In this document: positions 44,834 through 51,945 of the stretch, piece by piece | Numbering within the stretch: position 1 is the stretch's first letter | How the letters are laid out: each line of letters starts with the position of its first letter | Origin: Fibrobacter sp. UWEL | GTDB taxonomy: Bacteria; Fibrobacterota; Fibrobacteria; Fibrobacterales; Fibrobacteraceae | Direction: 5' to 3' | NCBI RefSeq assembly: GCF_900142535.1 | Contig: NZ_FRBE01000011.1 | Coordinates: 1 to 64,000, forward strand | Length of the DNA stretch: 64,000 bases | The notes under the pieces: generated by a model | Databases searched by the model: none | Seen by the model: the letters and a program-made list of their open reading frames with translations, nothing else | Told to the model about the DNA's origin: nothing | Program-made: the position numbers and the translations under genes

Positions 44834-45124
44834 TTATTCGTTAACGATCTTCAGGTCTTCTTCGGCGATGTTCAGACCCATGATGACTTCCATGTCATCC
44901 GGAAGGCCGTCAAAGTCCATCACCAGACCGACCTTCTTCTCGTCGTCCTTCTGCTTTTCAAAAAGAACGACATCGTAAATCTTCATAGAAACCACAGCTT
45001 CCTGTGTGACGGGAATTTCAATGGTCATGCCCTTGCTGATGGGGCCTTCAACAATCTTGCCCTTGAAAACCAGAGTATTAGGATCTTCACCGAGCGATGT
45101 TTTCTTAACGTGGAATACAGCCAT
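44834..45124 (-). CDS. Small protein resembling the EF-Tu domain-2 beta-barrel
   Basis: 96 residues, acidic, no signal. VFKGKIVEGPISKGMTIEIP with later VVSMKIYDVVLFEKQ and GLVMDFDGLPDD follows the G-x-V-x-x-G-x-I-x-x-G-D pattern of translational-GTPase domain 2, here without a GTPase domain. This is a pattern-level similarity only. AAGG precedes the ATG at 45124. It may share a transcript with GH5. Confidence 0.6.
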   Translation of the reverse strand: MAVFHVKKTSLGEDPNTLVFKGKIVEGPISKGMTIEIPVTQEAVVSMKIYDVVLFEKQKDDEKKVGLVMDFDGLPDDMEVIMGLNIAEEDLKIVNE

Positions 45125-45198
45125 TATACCTTAGCCAATTATCTTTTGTTTTCTTTCTATTTCCTCTATGATCACAATTTGATCACGGCAAGAAAAGT

Positions 45199-45206
45199 TA
45201 ACTTTT
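45199..45206 (+). promoter_or_regulatory. TAACTTTT promoter box, probable leaderless mqnA start
   Basis: The box lies 4 bases before ATG 45211 and no Shine-Dalgarno is present. Confidence 0.4.
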
Positions 45207-45210
45207 TTGC

Positions 45211-46032
45211 ATGACTTTACGAGTTGGACGAATTCCTTTTTTAGTCTGTGCGCCCTTTTTTCATGATTTTATTGGGCGTGAATCGGAATTTCGTGACATT
45301 GAGTTTGTGGATGGACCTCCCAGCGCCCATTGTGCGGGGCTGAAGGATGGATCAATCCATCTTTCTCCGGCTTCTTCCATTACTTTTGCACAAAAACCGG
45401 GCGCATTTGTCCTGTCGCCGGATCTTTGCACCTCCTGTTCCTTTGAAGTTCGTTCCGTTAAGTTGTTCTCTAAATTGCAGATAAATTCTTTAGATGGTAA
45501 GCGGATTCGGATGACCGCCCAGAGCAAGACTTCGGTAACTCTGTTGCGTATCCTTCTGGAAGAGCGCTTCGGCGTGAAGCCTGTTTATGTGGATGGCGCC
45601 TACGAGGATGGGGATGACGCCTGCCTCCTGATTGGAGATCAGGCTCTTGAAGAAAATGAACGCCACCGTTTTTCCTATGATTACGATTTAGGAACTCTCT
45701 GGCAGGAATGGCAGAGAGCCCCCTTCGTTTTTGGCGCCTGGATTATTTCCAAGACTGCCTTGGATGCGGAACACTTGGAATCCTTGCATCGATATCTTGA
45801 GGCCACAAAAATAAGCATTGAAAAATTCCGCAACAATCCGTCTCGCGCGTTGGATAAATGGCTTGCCAAGTATCCCGTAAACTTGCCGCGTTCGGTGGTG
45901 GAAAATTATTATAGTGCTTTGGATTATCGTTTTACAGAAGAACGTAAGAATTCCTTAAGCAAATTCTTTGAATTATCGAAAAAATTGGGCCTGGTGGGGT
46001 CTGCTCCTGTGTTGGAATTTTTACATCCATAA
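45211..46032 (+). CDS. mqnA: Chorismate dehydratase, futalosine menaquinone pathway
   Basis: 273 residues. It converts chorismate to 3-enolpyruvyl-benzoate, the first step of futalosine-type menaquinone synthesis. The N-terminal VGRIPFLVCAPFF, SPASSITFA, the substrate loop MTAQSKTSVTLLRILL and LLIGDQALE match MqnA. The family's usual N-C-A-P reads V-C-A-P. No other mqn gene is adjacent. ATG 45211 has no ribosome site, and a TAACTTTT box sits just upstream. Confidence 0.88.
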   Translation: MTLRVGRIPFLVCAPFFHDFIGRESEFRDIEFVDGPPSAHCAGLKDGSIHLSPASSITFAQKPGAFVLSPDLCTSCSFEVRSVKLFSKLQINSLDGKRIRMTAQSKTSVTLLRILLEERFGVKPVYVDGAYEDGDDACLLIGDQALEENERHRFSYDYDLGTLWQEWQRAPFVFGAWIISKTALDAEHLESLHRYLEATKISIEKFRNNPSRALDKWLAKYPVNLPRSVVENYYSALDYRFTEERKNSLSKFFELSKKLGLVGSAPVLEFLHP

Positions 46033-46045
46033 AACCCCTTAATTT

Positions 46046-46055
46046 TATATTTTTG
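46046..46055 (+). promoter_or_regulatory. TATATTTTTG promoter box
   Basis: Located 45 bases before the preferred ATG 46100 of the response-regulator gene, giving room for a leader with a ribosome site. Confidence 0.45.
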
Positions 46056-46099
46056 TACCAGGTCCATTTGGTGTGTGGATTCTGGGAAAGGGTAAATAC

Positions 46100-46960
46100 A
46101 TGGTTGAAGAAAAAATTCTGATTGTCGATGACAATGCAGAAGTCTTGAATCAGACTTCTGAACTGTTATCCCACGTAGGTTACAATGTGACCTGCTGTAC
46201 TTCCGGCGAAGAAGCTCTGGAATTCCTGAACAGCAACCGAGTTGACCTGGTCCTTCTCGATATCAACATGCCGAACATGAATGGCTTCGAAGTGTGCTTG
46301 CGCATCCGCCAGCGTTTTGCCTTGGATGATCTTCCCATCATTTTCCTGACTAGCCGCGAAGACACCGATAGTATTACCAAGGGCTTCCATTCCGGCGCCT
46401 CCGATTTTGTAAGCAAGAATGCAATGTCCGACGTTCTTCTTGCCCGCGTGAACGTGCATATCCGTCTGGCTCGTGCGTTGCGCCACCTCCGTGACATTTC
46501 CCTTACGGACGATATGACCGGCTGCTACAACCGTCGTCATGGCATGTATTCCCTCAGGGAATGGTTCTCCCGCAGCCGTCGTTACGGAAATAGTTTCTCC
46601 CTGATTTACTTCGATGTAAACGGCCTGAAGGTGGTGAACGATCGCTATGGCCACCAGGCGGGCGACTTGCTGCTCCGTTCCGTAGTGAATTCCGTAAAGG
46701 CTCTTCTTCGTGAATCCGATTTGCTGTTCCGTATGGGCGGTGACGAGTTCATGATCATCTGTCCCGAAACGGACAAGAAGGGCGCATTCATCTGCGTGGA
46801 TCGTATGCGTAAGGCGGTGGACGATATTACCATCGTGGACCAGAAGGTTTCCTTCGCTTATGGCATTGCTCACTCTTCCGAAGATTATGCGGAAATGGAC
46901 GACATGCTCCACAGTGCGGATGTATCCATGTACGAATGCAAGAAGAAGATGAAGAAATAA
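46100..46960 (+). CDS. Response regulator with GGDEF output (diguanylate cyclase)
   Basis: 286 residues. The receiver domain (~5-120) has the acidic pocket DDN, phospho-acceptor Asp53 in LLDINMP, Thr in FLTSRE and Lys in FVSKNA. The GGDEF domain (~130-280) has DDMTGCYNRR, the metal ligand in FDVNGLKVVNDRYGHQAGD and an intact MGGDEF (~213). It would synthesise c-di-GMP upon phosphorylation, a PleD/WspR-type logic. ATG 46100 is preferred (GGGAAAGGG upstream); GTG 46073 is an in-frame alternative. No kinase is adjacent. Confidence 0.92.
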   Translation: MVEEKILIVDDNAEVLNQTSELLSHVGYNVTCCTSGEEALEFLNSNRVDLVLLDINMPNMNGFEVCLRIRQRFALDDLPIIFLTSREDTDSITKGFHSGASDFVSKNAMSDVLLARVNVHIRLARALRHLRDISLTDDMTGCYNRRHGMYSLREWFSRSRRYGNSFSLIYFDVNGLKVVNDRYGHQAGDLLLRSVVNSVKALLRESDLLFRMGGDEFMIICPETDKKGAFICVDRMRKAVDDITIVDQKVSFAYGIAHSSEDYAEMDDMLHSADVSMYECKKKMKK

Positions 46961-47050
46961 TGATGCAAGGGGACTACCGCCCCCTTGGAACCCCCACTCG
47001 CTCACGTCGCCATCACAGGCGTTGCCTGTTCGGCTAGCTTTCTCGTGTTT

Positions 47051-47075
47051 GAGGGGTACTAAAGTACCTCCTCAA
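47051..47075. repeat. Intergenic hairpin (TCCTCA family)
   Basis: GGTAC-TAAA-GTACC followed by TCCTCAAA; with preceding TTTGAGG it forms a 12-bp stem with one bulge. Confidence 0.6.
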
Positions 47076-47114
47076 ATTGTATTCAAGATAAGAGTGCGTA
47101 TGGTTTCAAAAAAG

Positions 47115-47140
47115 AGACATCGGGTTTACCGATGTCTTTT
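47115..47140. terminator. Bidirectional terminator, diguanylate cyclase / eda
   Basis: 9-bp stem AGACATCGG / CCGATGTCT with GTTTA loop, flanked by A and T runs. Confidence 0.88.
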
Positions 47141-47169
47141 GCTTATTCCGTAATTGTTTCTGCTAGTAA

Positions 47170-47808
47170 TTAGAGGGCTTTGCGGACAGCGTCTAGGAGT
47201 TCCGTCAGACGCTTGCCGATTTCATCCCAGTTGCCTTCCTGCATGAGTTTGGCGCTGAAGATGCTTCCGCCAAAGGCCAGCAGGTTGGCGCCTGCCTTCA
47301 GGTATTCACCTGCATTTTCTGCATTCACGCCGCTGCAAGCTAGCAGGGGAATATCACGGAAAGGACCGCGAAGTGCCTTGATATACTTGGGACCGCCAAC
47401 GCAATCCACCGGGAAGATTTTCACGGCGGTTGCCCCTAGGTCATAAGCCTTCTGGACTTCCGTGGGAGTGAGCGCTCCTGGAATGATAGGCGTGTTGGAC
47501 CCTGCTGCCGTGCGGATAATGTTGGTGCGGGTATTGGGCGTGACAATGAATGCGGCTCCTGCAAGTAGCGCTCTTTCCAGATCCTTGTCATGACGTACTG
47601 TGCCTGCGCCTACGGTAATATCATAGGGCTTACAAGCTGCCTTCAGGGAAGTAATGATTTCTGCTGCACCATCTGTATTCATGGTGACTTCAATTGCCTT
47701 CAAACCGCATTTGGCGGCAGTCTTGGCACACAGTTCTTCGGAACCGCGGGGAATGTCGCGGAGGATGCCGATGACCGGCATGTCTTTTAAAAATTCAAGT
47801 AGATTCAT
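47170..47808 (-). CDS. eda: KDPG/KHG aldolase
   Basis: 212 residues. It cleaves 2-keto-3-deoxy-6-phosphogluconate (or 4-hydroxy-2-oxoglutarate). Glu40 (KAIEVTMNT) and the Schiff-base Lys130 (GATAVKIFP) are in place, with TVGAGTV and FIVTPNT as substrate-binding loops. A TATATTTG box ends 4 bases before the ATG, leaving no Shine-Dalgarno, so the mRNA is probably leaderless. No Entner-Doudoroff dehydratase is adjacent; sugar-acid catabolism is the likely role. Confidence 0.92.
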   Translation of the reverse strand: MNLLEFLKDMPVIGILRDIPRGSEELCAKTAAKCGLKAIEVTMNTDGAAEIITSLKAACKPYDITVGAGTVRHDKDLERALLAGAAFIVTPNTRTNIIRTAAGSNTPIIPGALTPTEVQKAYDLGATAVKIFPVDCVGGPKYIKALRGPFRDIPLLACSGVNAENAGEYLKAGANLLAFGGSIFSAKLMQEGNWDEIGKRLTELLDAVRKAL

Positions 47809-47812
47809 ATTT

Positions 47813-47820
47813 CAAATATA
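47813..47820 (-). promoter_or_regulatory. TATATTTG promoter box, probable leaderless eda start
   Basis: Exact TAnnTTTG on the minus strand, then AAAT and the ATG: six bases from TATATT to the A of ATG, the usual promoter-to-start distance. Confidence 0.6.
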
Positions 47821-47871
47821 AACGATAATGAATGTTTTTGTTCAGAGAAAAATGCTTACAATTTCATAAAA

Positions 47872-47902
47872 ACAAAGATGCCGACGTTTGACCGCCGGCA
47901 CT
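47872..47902 (-). terminator. Terminator of the MacB-type ABC operon
   Basis: Minus-strand TGCCG...CGGCA hairpin followed by TCTTTGTTTTT. Confidence 0.65.
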
Positions 47903-47929
47903 TTTTACACTTGATGTAACTTTAGAGGC

Positions 47930-49144
47930 TTATTCGAATCTCAACGCTTCAATGGGGTCGAGCCTACTTGCCTTACGTGCCGGATACCAGCCGAAGAATA
48001 CGCCTGTAATGAAGCAAACGCTAAAGCTTGCGACGACACTTGTAATGGAAACGCTCATAGGCCAGTTCAGGACGTTCTTCACGATTTCTGAAGCTCCGAT
48101 ACCGAGGGCAATGCCGATGAGGCCGCCCAGCAGGCTGATGGCGACAGATTCAAAAAGGAACTGCAGAAGAATGTCGCGGCCGCGGGCGCCGATAGCCATA
48201 CGGAGGCCGATTTCCTTAGTACGTTCTGTAACGGAAACGTACATGATGTTCATAATGCCGATGCCGCCCACCAGAAGGCTGATGCCTGCAATTGCCGTAA
48301 GCACCAGGGAAAGCATGTCGGAAGTGGTGGTCATCATGGTGATCATTTCTTCCTGGGTAAAAATGCGGAAGGGATCTGTGGGCTTGGTCCAGCTGCGACG
48401 TTCCTTGAGAATGCCCATAATTTCTTCGGTGGCTTTTTCCGCATAGCCTTCACCGATGGAGTTGGCGAAAATCTGACGGATTTCCGTAGTGGCATTAAAG
48501 CGTTTCATCACTGTCTGGTAAGGCGTGAAGATCACGTCATCCTGGTCCTGGCCGAAGTCGCCGCTGCCCTTTCCTTTTAGAACGCCGATGACTTTCAGCG
48601 GGATGCTCTTATACCTGATGGTCTTTCCGATGGGGTCTGTATCAGGGAACAGGTTCTTCACCACGGTCTGGCCGATGACGCAGACTTTCGCGATGCGGTC
48701 TGCATCGTCATCGAACATGACGCCGTCGGCAATCTCGTAGTTGCGAATCTTCAGGTAGTCGCTGGAAATGCCGCTGAGCTGTGTGGGGGAGTTGTTATTG
48801 CCCACAATGGCCTGGCCGTTGGCGCTGATCATGGGGGAGACCGCGTTAATGTACTGGGCTTTTTCGCGAAGTTCCTTAACATCTTCCTCTTCGAGATATT
48901 CCGAGGAGTTGTCGGAACTCATCTGCACGCCGCCACGGCGGTTGCTGTTGGGCATGATGATAATGGCGTTTGTACCCATGGAGGTCATCTGGTCCTTGAT
49001 GGACTGCTTGGAACCTTCGCCCATAGCCACCATGGCGATCACGGCGGCAACACCGATGACGATGCCCAGCACCGAAAGGAAGGTGCGCATGCGATTGCGG
49101 AAAAGAGCCTTCAGGGCAACTTTAATTAGGGATAACGGACTCAT
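47930..49144 (-). CDS. MacB-type ABC transporter permease (FtsX family)
   Basis: 404 residues. Topology is MacB/LolC-like: helix 1 (~20-42), a large periplasmic MacB_PCD domain (~45-270), then three C-terminal helices with GISLLVGGIGIMNIMYVSVT, RTKEIGLRMAIGAR and FSVCFITGVFFGWYPARKASRLDPIEALR. It would drive export or lipoprotein release through a TolC-type tunnel. ATG overlaps the ATPase stop by one base. It does not carry the fused ATPase of MacB; that is the next gene upstream. Confidence 0.92.
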   Translation of the reverse strand: MSPLSLIKVALKALFRNRMRTFLSVLGIVIGVAAVIAMVAMGEGSKQSIKDQMTSMGTNAIIIMPNSNRRGGVQMSSDNSSEYLEEEDVKELREKAQYINAVSPMISANGQAIVGNNNSPTQLSGISSDYLKIRNYEIADGVMFDDDADRIAKVCVIGQTVVKNLFPDTDPIGKTIRYKSIPLKVIGVLKGKGSGDFGQDQDDVIFTPYQTVMKRFNATTEIRQIFANSIGEGYAEKATEEIMGILKERRSWTKPTDPFRIFTQEEMITMMTTTSDMLSLVLTAIAGISLLVGGIGIMNIMYVSVTERTKEIGLRMAIGARGRDILLQFLFESVAISLLGGLIGIALGIGASEIVKNVLNWPMSVSITSVVASFSVCFITGVFFGWYPARKASRLDPIEALRFE

Positions 49145-49911
49145 TAGGCATCCTCCTCATCGTCAAAAACTTCTGGAGGAGGCAATGCTTCCAGGGCGGC
49201 CTTGGCGTCGGCCACATTCACGTTCAAAACATCTTTTTTCAGGAGGCCGTCCCGCAGGGTGATGGTGCGGCCGCTAAAGGTAGCGATATCCGGCTCGTGA
49301 GTCACGAATGCGATGGTCTTGCCTTGTCTGTGCAGTTCCTGGAAAATCATCATGATTTCGTAGCTGGTACGAGTGTCCAGGTTACCGGTAGCTTCATCTG
49401 CCAAAATAATCACCGGGTCGTTTACCAGGGCGCGGGCGATGGCCACACGTTGCTGCTGACCGCCGGACATTTGGTTGGGCAAATGATTCATGCGGTCTTG
49501 AAGTCCCACCATTTCCAGAGCTCGAATTGCCCGCTTGTGGCGTTCCGTTGCAGAAATCTTGGAATTGTACAGGAGGGGCAGTTCCACATTTTCAAGAGCG
49601 GTAGTTCTGCTCAGCAGGTTGTAGCTCTGGAATACGAAACCCAACTTCTGGTTTCGAATCTTTGCGAGAGCGTCCCTCTTCAATTTTTCGGTATGTTCCC
49701 CATCCAGGATGTAGTGGCCGGATGTAGGCTTGTCCATGCATCCCAAAATATTCAGCATGGTGGATTTGCCGGAGCCGCTGGTACCCATGATGGTCACAAA
49801 TTCCCCTTCGTGAATATCAAAACTGACTCCGCGCAGGGCGTGGACCGTCTCGTCGCCCATCTTGAAGTCGCGACGGATGTTCTGGATTGATAAAATAGGG
49901 GATTTTTCCAT
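49144..49911 (-). CDS. MacB/LolD-type ABC transporter ATPase
   Basis: 255 residues. Walker [12 protein letters not shown] (~40), Q loop FVFQSYNLL, signature [15 protein letters not shown], Walker [10 protein letters not shown] and the H loop THEP. Acidic C-terminal tail. It powers the adjacent permease. No membrane-fusion (MacA) subunit is encoded in the operon, so it must be remote or absent. Confidence 0.94.
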   Translation of the reverse strand: MEKSPILSIQNIRRDFKMGDETVHALRGVSFDIHEGEFVTIMGTSGSGKSTMLNILGCMDKPTSGHYILDGEHTEKLKRDALAKIRNQKLGFVFQSYNLLSRTTALENVELPLLYNSKISATERHKRAIRALEMVGLQDRMNHLPNQMSGGQQQRVAIARALVNDPVIILADEATGNLDTRTSYEIMMIFQELHRQGKTIAFVTHEPDIATFSGRTITLRDGLLKKDVLNVNVADAKAALEALPPPEVFDDEEDA

Positions 49912-49950
49912 AGTACCTTTTAGATGCCCGATTCTGTAACTAGGTTGCAG

Positions 49951-50367
49951 TTACTTTCGGAAAACCCATTTCTTGTACAGGGTGTAGCTTGCCAGCACGT
50001 AGACCACGTTTGCCACGATGTTCGCAAGGAAGGTGGGCTTTGTAAATCGTGCGGTAAATTGGCAGATCCCATCGAAAATGCTGAAGTTGATCAGAGCGTA
50101 TTCGCAGCCTTTCAATACTAGCAGATTCAACCCGTAGGCGCAAAGGAAGACTACAAGGAACCGAATCATTTCGGTTTTTTTTTCGTTGTTGCTCTTGAAA
50201 TTCCAGATGCGGTTCATCACGTAGCTGTTGATTCCGCCGGCGATAAAGCCCAGAAAATTGGATAGCACGAGGCTACAGTCCAGTATTTCAAAAAGCACCC
50301 AGGACACCACTAGGGTGATCAAGGTATTCATAATTCCAATGAGATTGTACTTGACGAAATGAAGCAT
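49951..50367 (-). CDS. GtrA-family membrane protein
   Basis: 138 residues with four membrane helices. VKYNLIGIMNTLITLVVSWVLFEIL, FLGFIAGGINSYVMNRIWNF and VYVLASYTLYKKWVF are hallmarks of GtrA, thought to move or anchor prenyl-linked sugars for polysaccharide modification. It precedes the ABC pair by ~40 bases and is divergent from the CoA-transferase. Confidence 0.9.
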   Translation of the reverse strand: MLHFVKYNLIGIMNTLITLVVSWVLFEILDCSLVLSNFLGFIAGGINSYVMNRIWNFKSNNEKKTEMIRFLVVFLCAYGLNLLVLKGCEYALINFSIFDGICQFTARFTKPTFLANIVANVVYVLASYTLYKKWVFRK

Positions 50368-50383
50368 TGGGTGAAAAAATATT

Positions 50384-50390
50384 TATTTTG
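50384..50390 (+). promoter_or_regulatory. TATTTTG promoter box before the CoA-transferase
   Basis: TATTTTG ends 7 bases before ATG 50398 with no Shine-Dalgarno between. Confidence 0.45.
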
Positions 50391-50397
50391 TTGCATC

Positions 50398-51885
50398 ATG
50401 AATTGGATTGAAGACAAAAAGTGTACCGCAGAAGAAGCTGCTCTCCTGATTAACGATGGTGATGTTCTTGGTGTTTCCGGCTTTACGCTGGCAGGGTACC
50501 CCAAGGTGGTGCCTACCGCGCTTGCGGCTCGTGCAGAAAAACTCCACGCCGAGGGAAAGCCCTTCCAGGTAACTCTTTTCTCCGGAGCCTCTACCGGCGA
50601 TTCCTGCGATGGCGCCCTTGCTCGCGCAAATGCCGTCAGCTTCCGCATGCCCTATCAGTCCAATCCCGCTCTCCGTAAGGCCATTAACTCCGGTGCCATC
50701 AAGTACATTGACGCCCACCTTGGTAAGATGGGCTACTGGATCCGCACGGGCGCACTGCCCCGTCCTACGGTTGCCATTATTGAAGTCACCAGCATTTTGC
50801 CTGACGGTCGAGTTTGCCTTTCTACATCCGGCGGTAACTCCGTCACATTCCTGGAGTCCGCAGAAAAGGTCATTCTGGAATTGAATACTCGCTTTGGGGA
50901 TGCCTGCGTAGGTATTCACGACGTGGCTCTTCCGGAATTGCCTCCTCACGCCAAGGCCTTGGCTATTGATGCCGCCGGCGATCGCGTAGGTGAAACCTTT
51001 GCCCGCGTGAACCCCAATCGGGTCCTTGCCATTGTGGAGCAGTCCCGCTTTGACGAAGTCACGCCTTTTGTGGAACCGGATGAAATTTCCCGCAATATTG
51101 GCGAACGCATTCTGGACTTCATTCGCTATGAGGAAAACCGCGGTCGCCTCCTGAAGGGACTGGCCTATCAGAGTGGCGTAGGTAAGGTTGCCAATGCGGT
51201 TCTGAGCGCCATGGCCGCCGATGATCGCCTCCACCAGATTGATCTTTACACCGAAGTCATCCAGGAAGCGGTTCTCCCGCTGTTGAAGAACGGCAAACTG
51301 GGCATCGCCTCCGGTACCGCTCTTACTTTGTCTGAAAGTACCCAGAAGGAATTCGTTGCTAATGCTGAAGAATGGAAGAAACATCTGGTAATCCGCCAGC
51401 AGGAAGTGAGCAACAGCCCCGATGTCATCAAGCGTATTGGCGTCATCTCCATGAACACCGCTCTTGAAGTGGATATCTTCGGTAACGTGAACAGTTCTCT
51501 TGTGACGGGTTCTGCCATGATGAACGGCATCGGCGGTTCTGCAGACTTCGCTCGCAACTGCCTGCTGGGATTCTTCATGACGCCTTCTGTGGCGAAGAAT
51601 GGCACCATCAGCTCTGTGGTTCCCTACGTAAGCCATGTGGACCATCCGGATCACGACACCATGATTTTCGTGACGGAACAGGGTCTTGCGGACCTTCGTG
51701 GCCTGGCTGCCGAAGATCGCGCCCGCCTGATTATCAAGAACTGCGCTCATCCCAACTTCAAGGAACCGCTGAGCGACTTCCTGGAATACAGCCTGAAGCA
51801 CGCCAAGGGCATCCACATGCCCCTAGCCATCAACCGCGCCTTCGAAATGCACCAGAAGTTCCTCGAAACCGGCAGTATGCTTTAA
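50398..51885 (+). CDS. Acyl-CoA:acetate CoA-transferase (Cat1/ScpC-type)
   Basis: 495 residues. The acetyl-CoA hydrolase/transferase family is recognisable from SGFTLAGYPKVVPTAL, the CoA-site region GIASGTALTLS, and GNVNSSLVTGSAMMNGIGGSADFARN and FVTEQGLADLRGL near the end. The catalytic Glu is most likely within the segment before GNVNSS. Succinyl-CoA or propionyl-CoA to acetate transfer would suit a succinate/propionate-forming bacterium. ATG 50398 has no Shine-Dalgarno; a box TATTTTG lies 7 bases upstream. In-frame ATG 50359 would overlap the divergent GtrA gene. Confidence 0.88.
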   Translation: MNWIEDKKCTAEEAALLINDGDVLGVSGFTLAGYPKVVPTALAARAEKLHAEGKPFQVTLFSGASTGDSCDGALARANAVSFRMPYQSNPALRKAINSGAIKYIDAHLGKMGYWIRTGALPRPTVAIIEVTSILPDGRVCLSTSGGNSVTFLESAEKVILELNTRFGDACVGIHDVALPELPPHAKALAIDAAGDRVGETFARVNPNRVLAIVEQSRFDEVTPFVEPDEISRNIGERILDFIRYEENRGRLLKGLAYQSGVGKVANAVLSAMAADDRLHQIDLYTEVIQEAVLPLLKNGKLGIASGTALTLSESTQKEFVANAEEWKKHLVIRQQEVSNSPDVIKRIGVISMNTALEVDIFGNVNSSLVTGSAMMNGIGGSADFARNCLLGFFMTPSVAKNGTISSVVPYVSHVDHPDHDTMIFVTEQGLADLRGLAAEDRARLIIKNCAHPNFKEPLSDFLEYSLKHAKGIHMPLAINRAFEMHQKFLETGSML

Positions 51886-51931
51886 AGGCCTTGTAAAAAC
51901 TTTTTTTATTGGAAAAAAAACGGTGCATTTT

Positions 51932-51938
51932 TATATTG
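51932..51938 (+). promoter_or_regulatory. TATATTG promoter box, probable leaderless start
   Basis: TATATTG ends 7 bases before ATG 51946; no ribosome site between. Confidence 0.5.
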
Positions 51939-51945
51939 CTCACAA

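Noticed and set aside
50383-51816. 477-residue minus-strand frame opposite the CoA-transferase
   Set aside because: No start signals and no recognisable family, while the plus strand encodes a full conserved enzyme.
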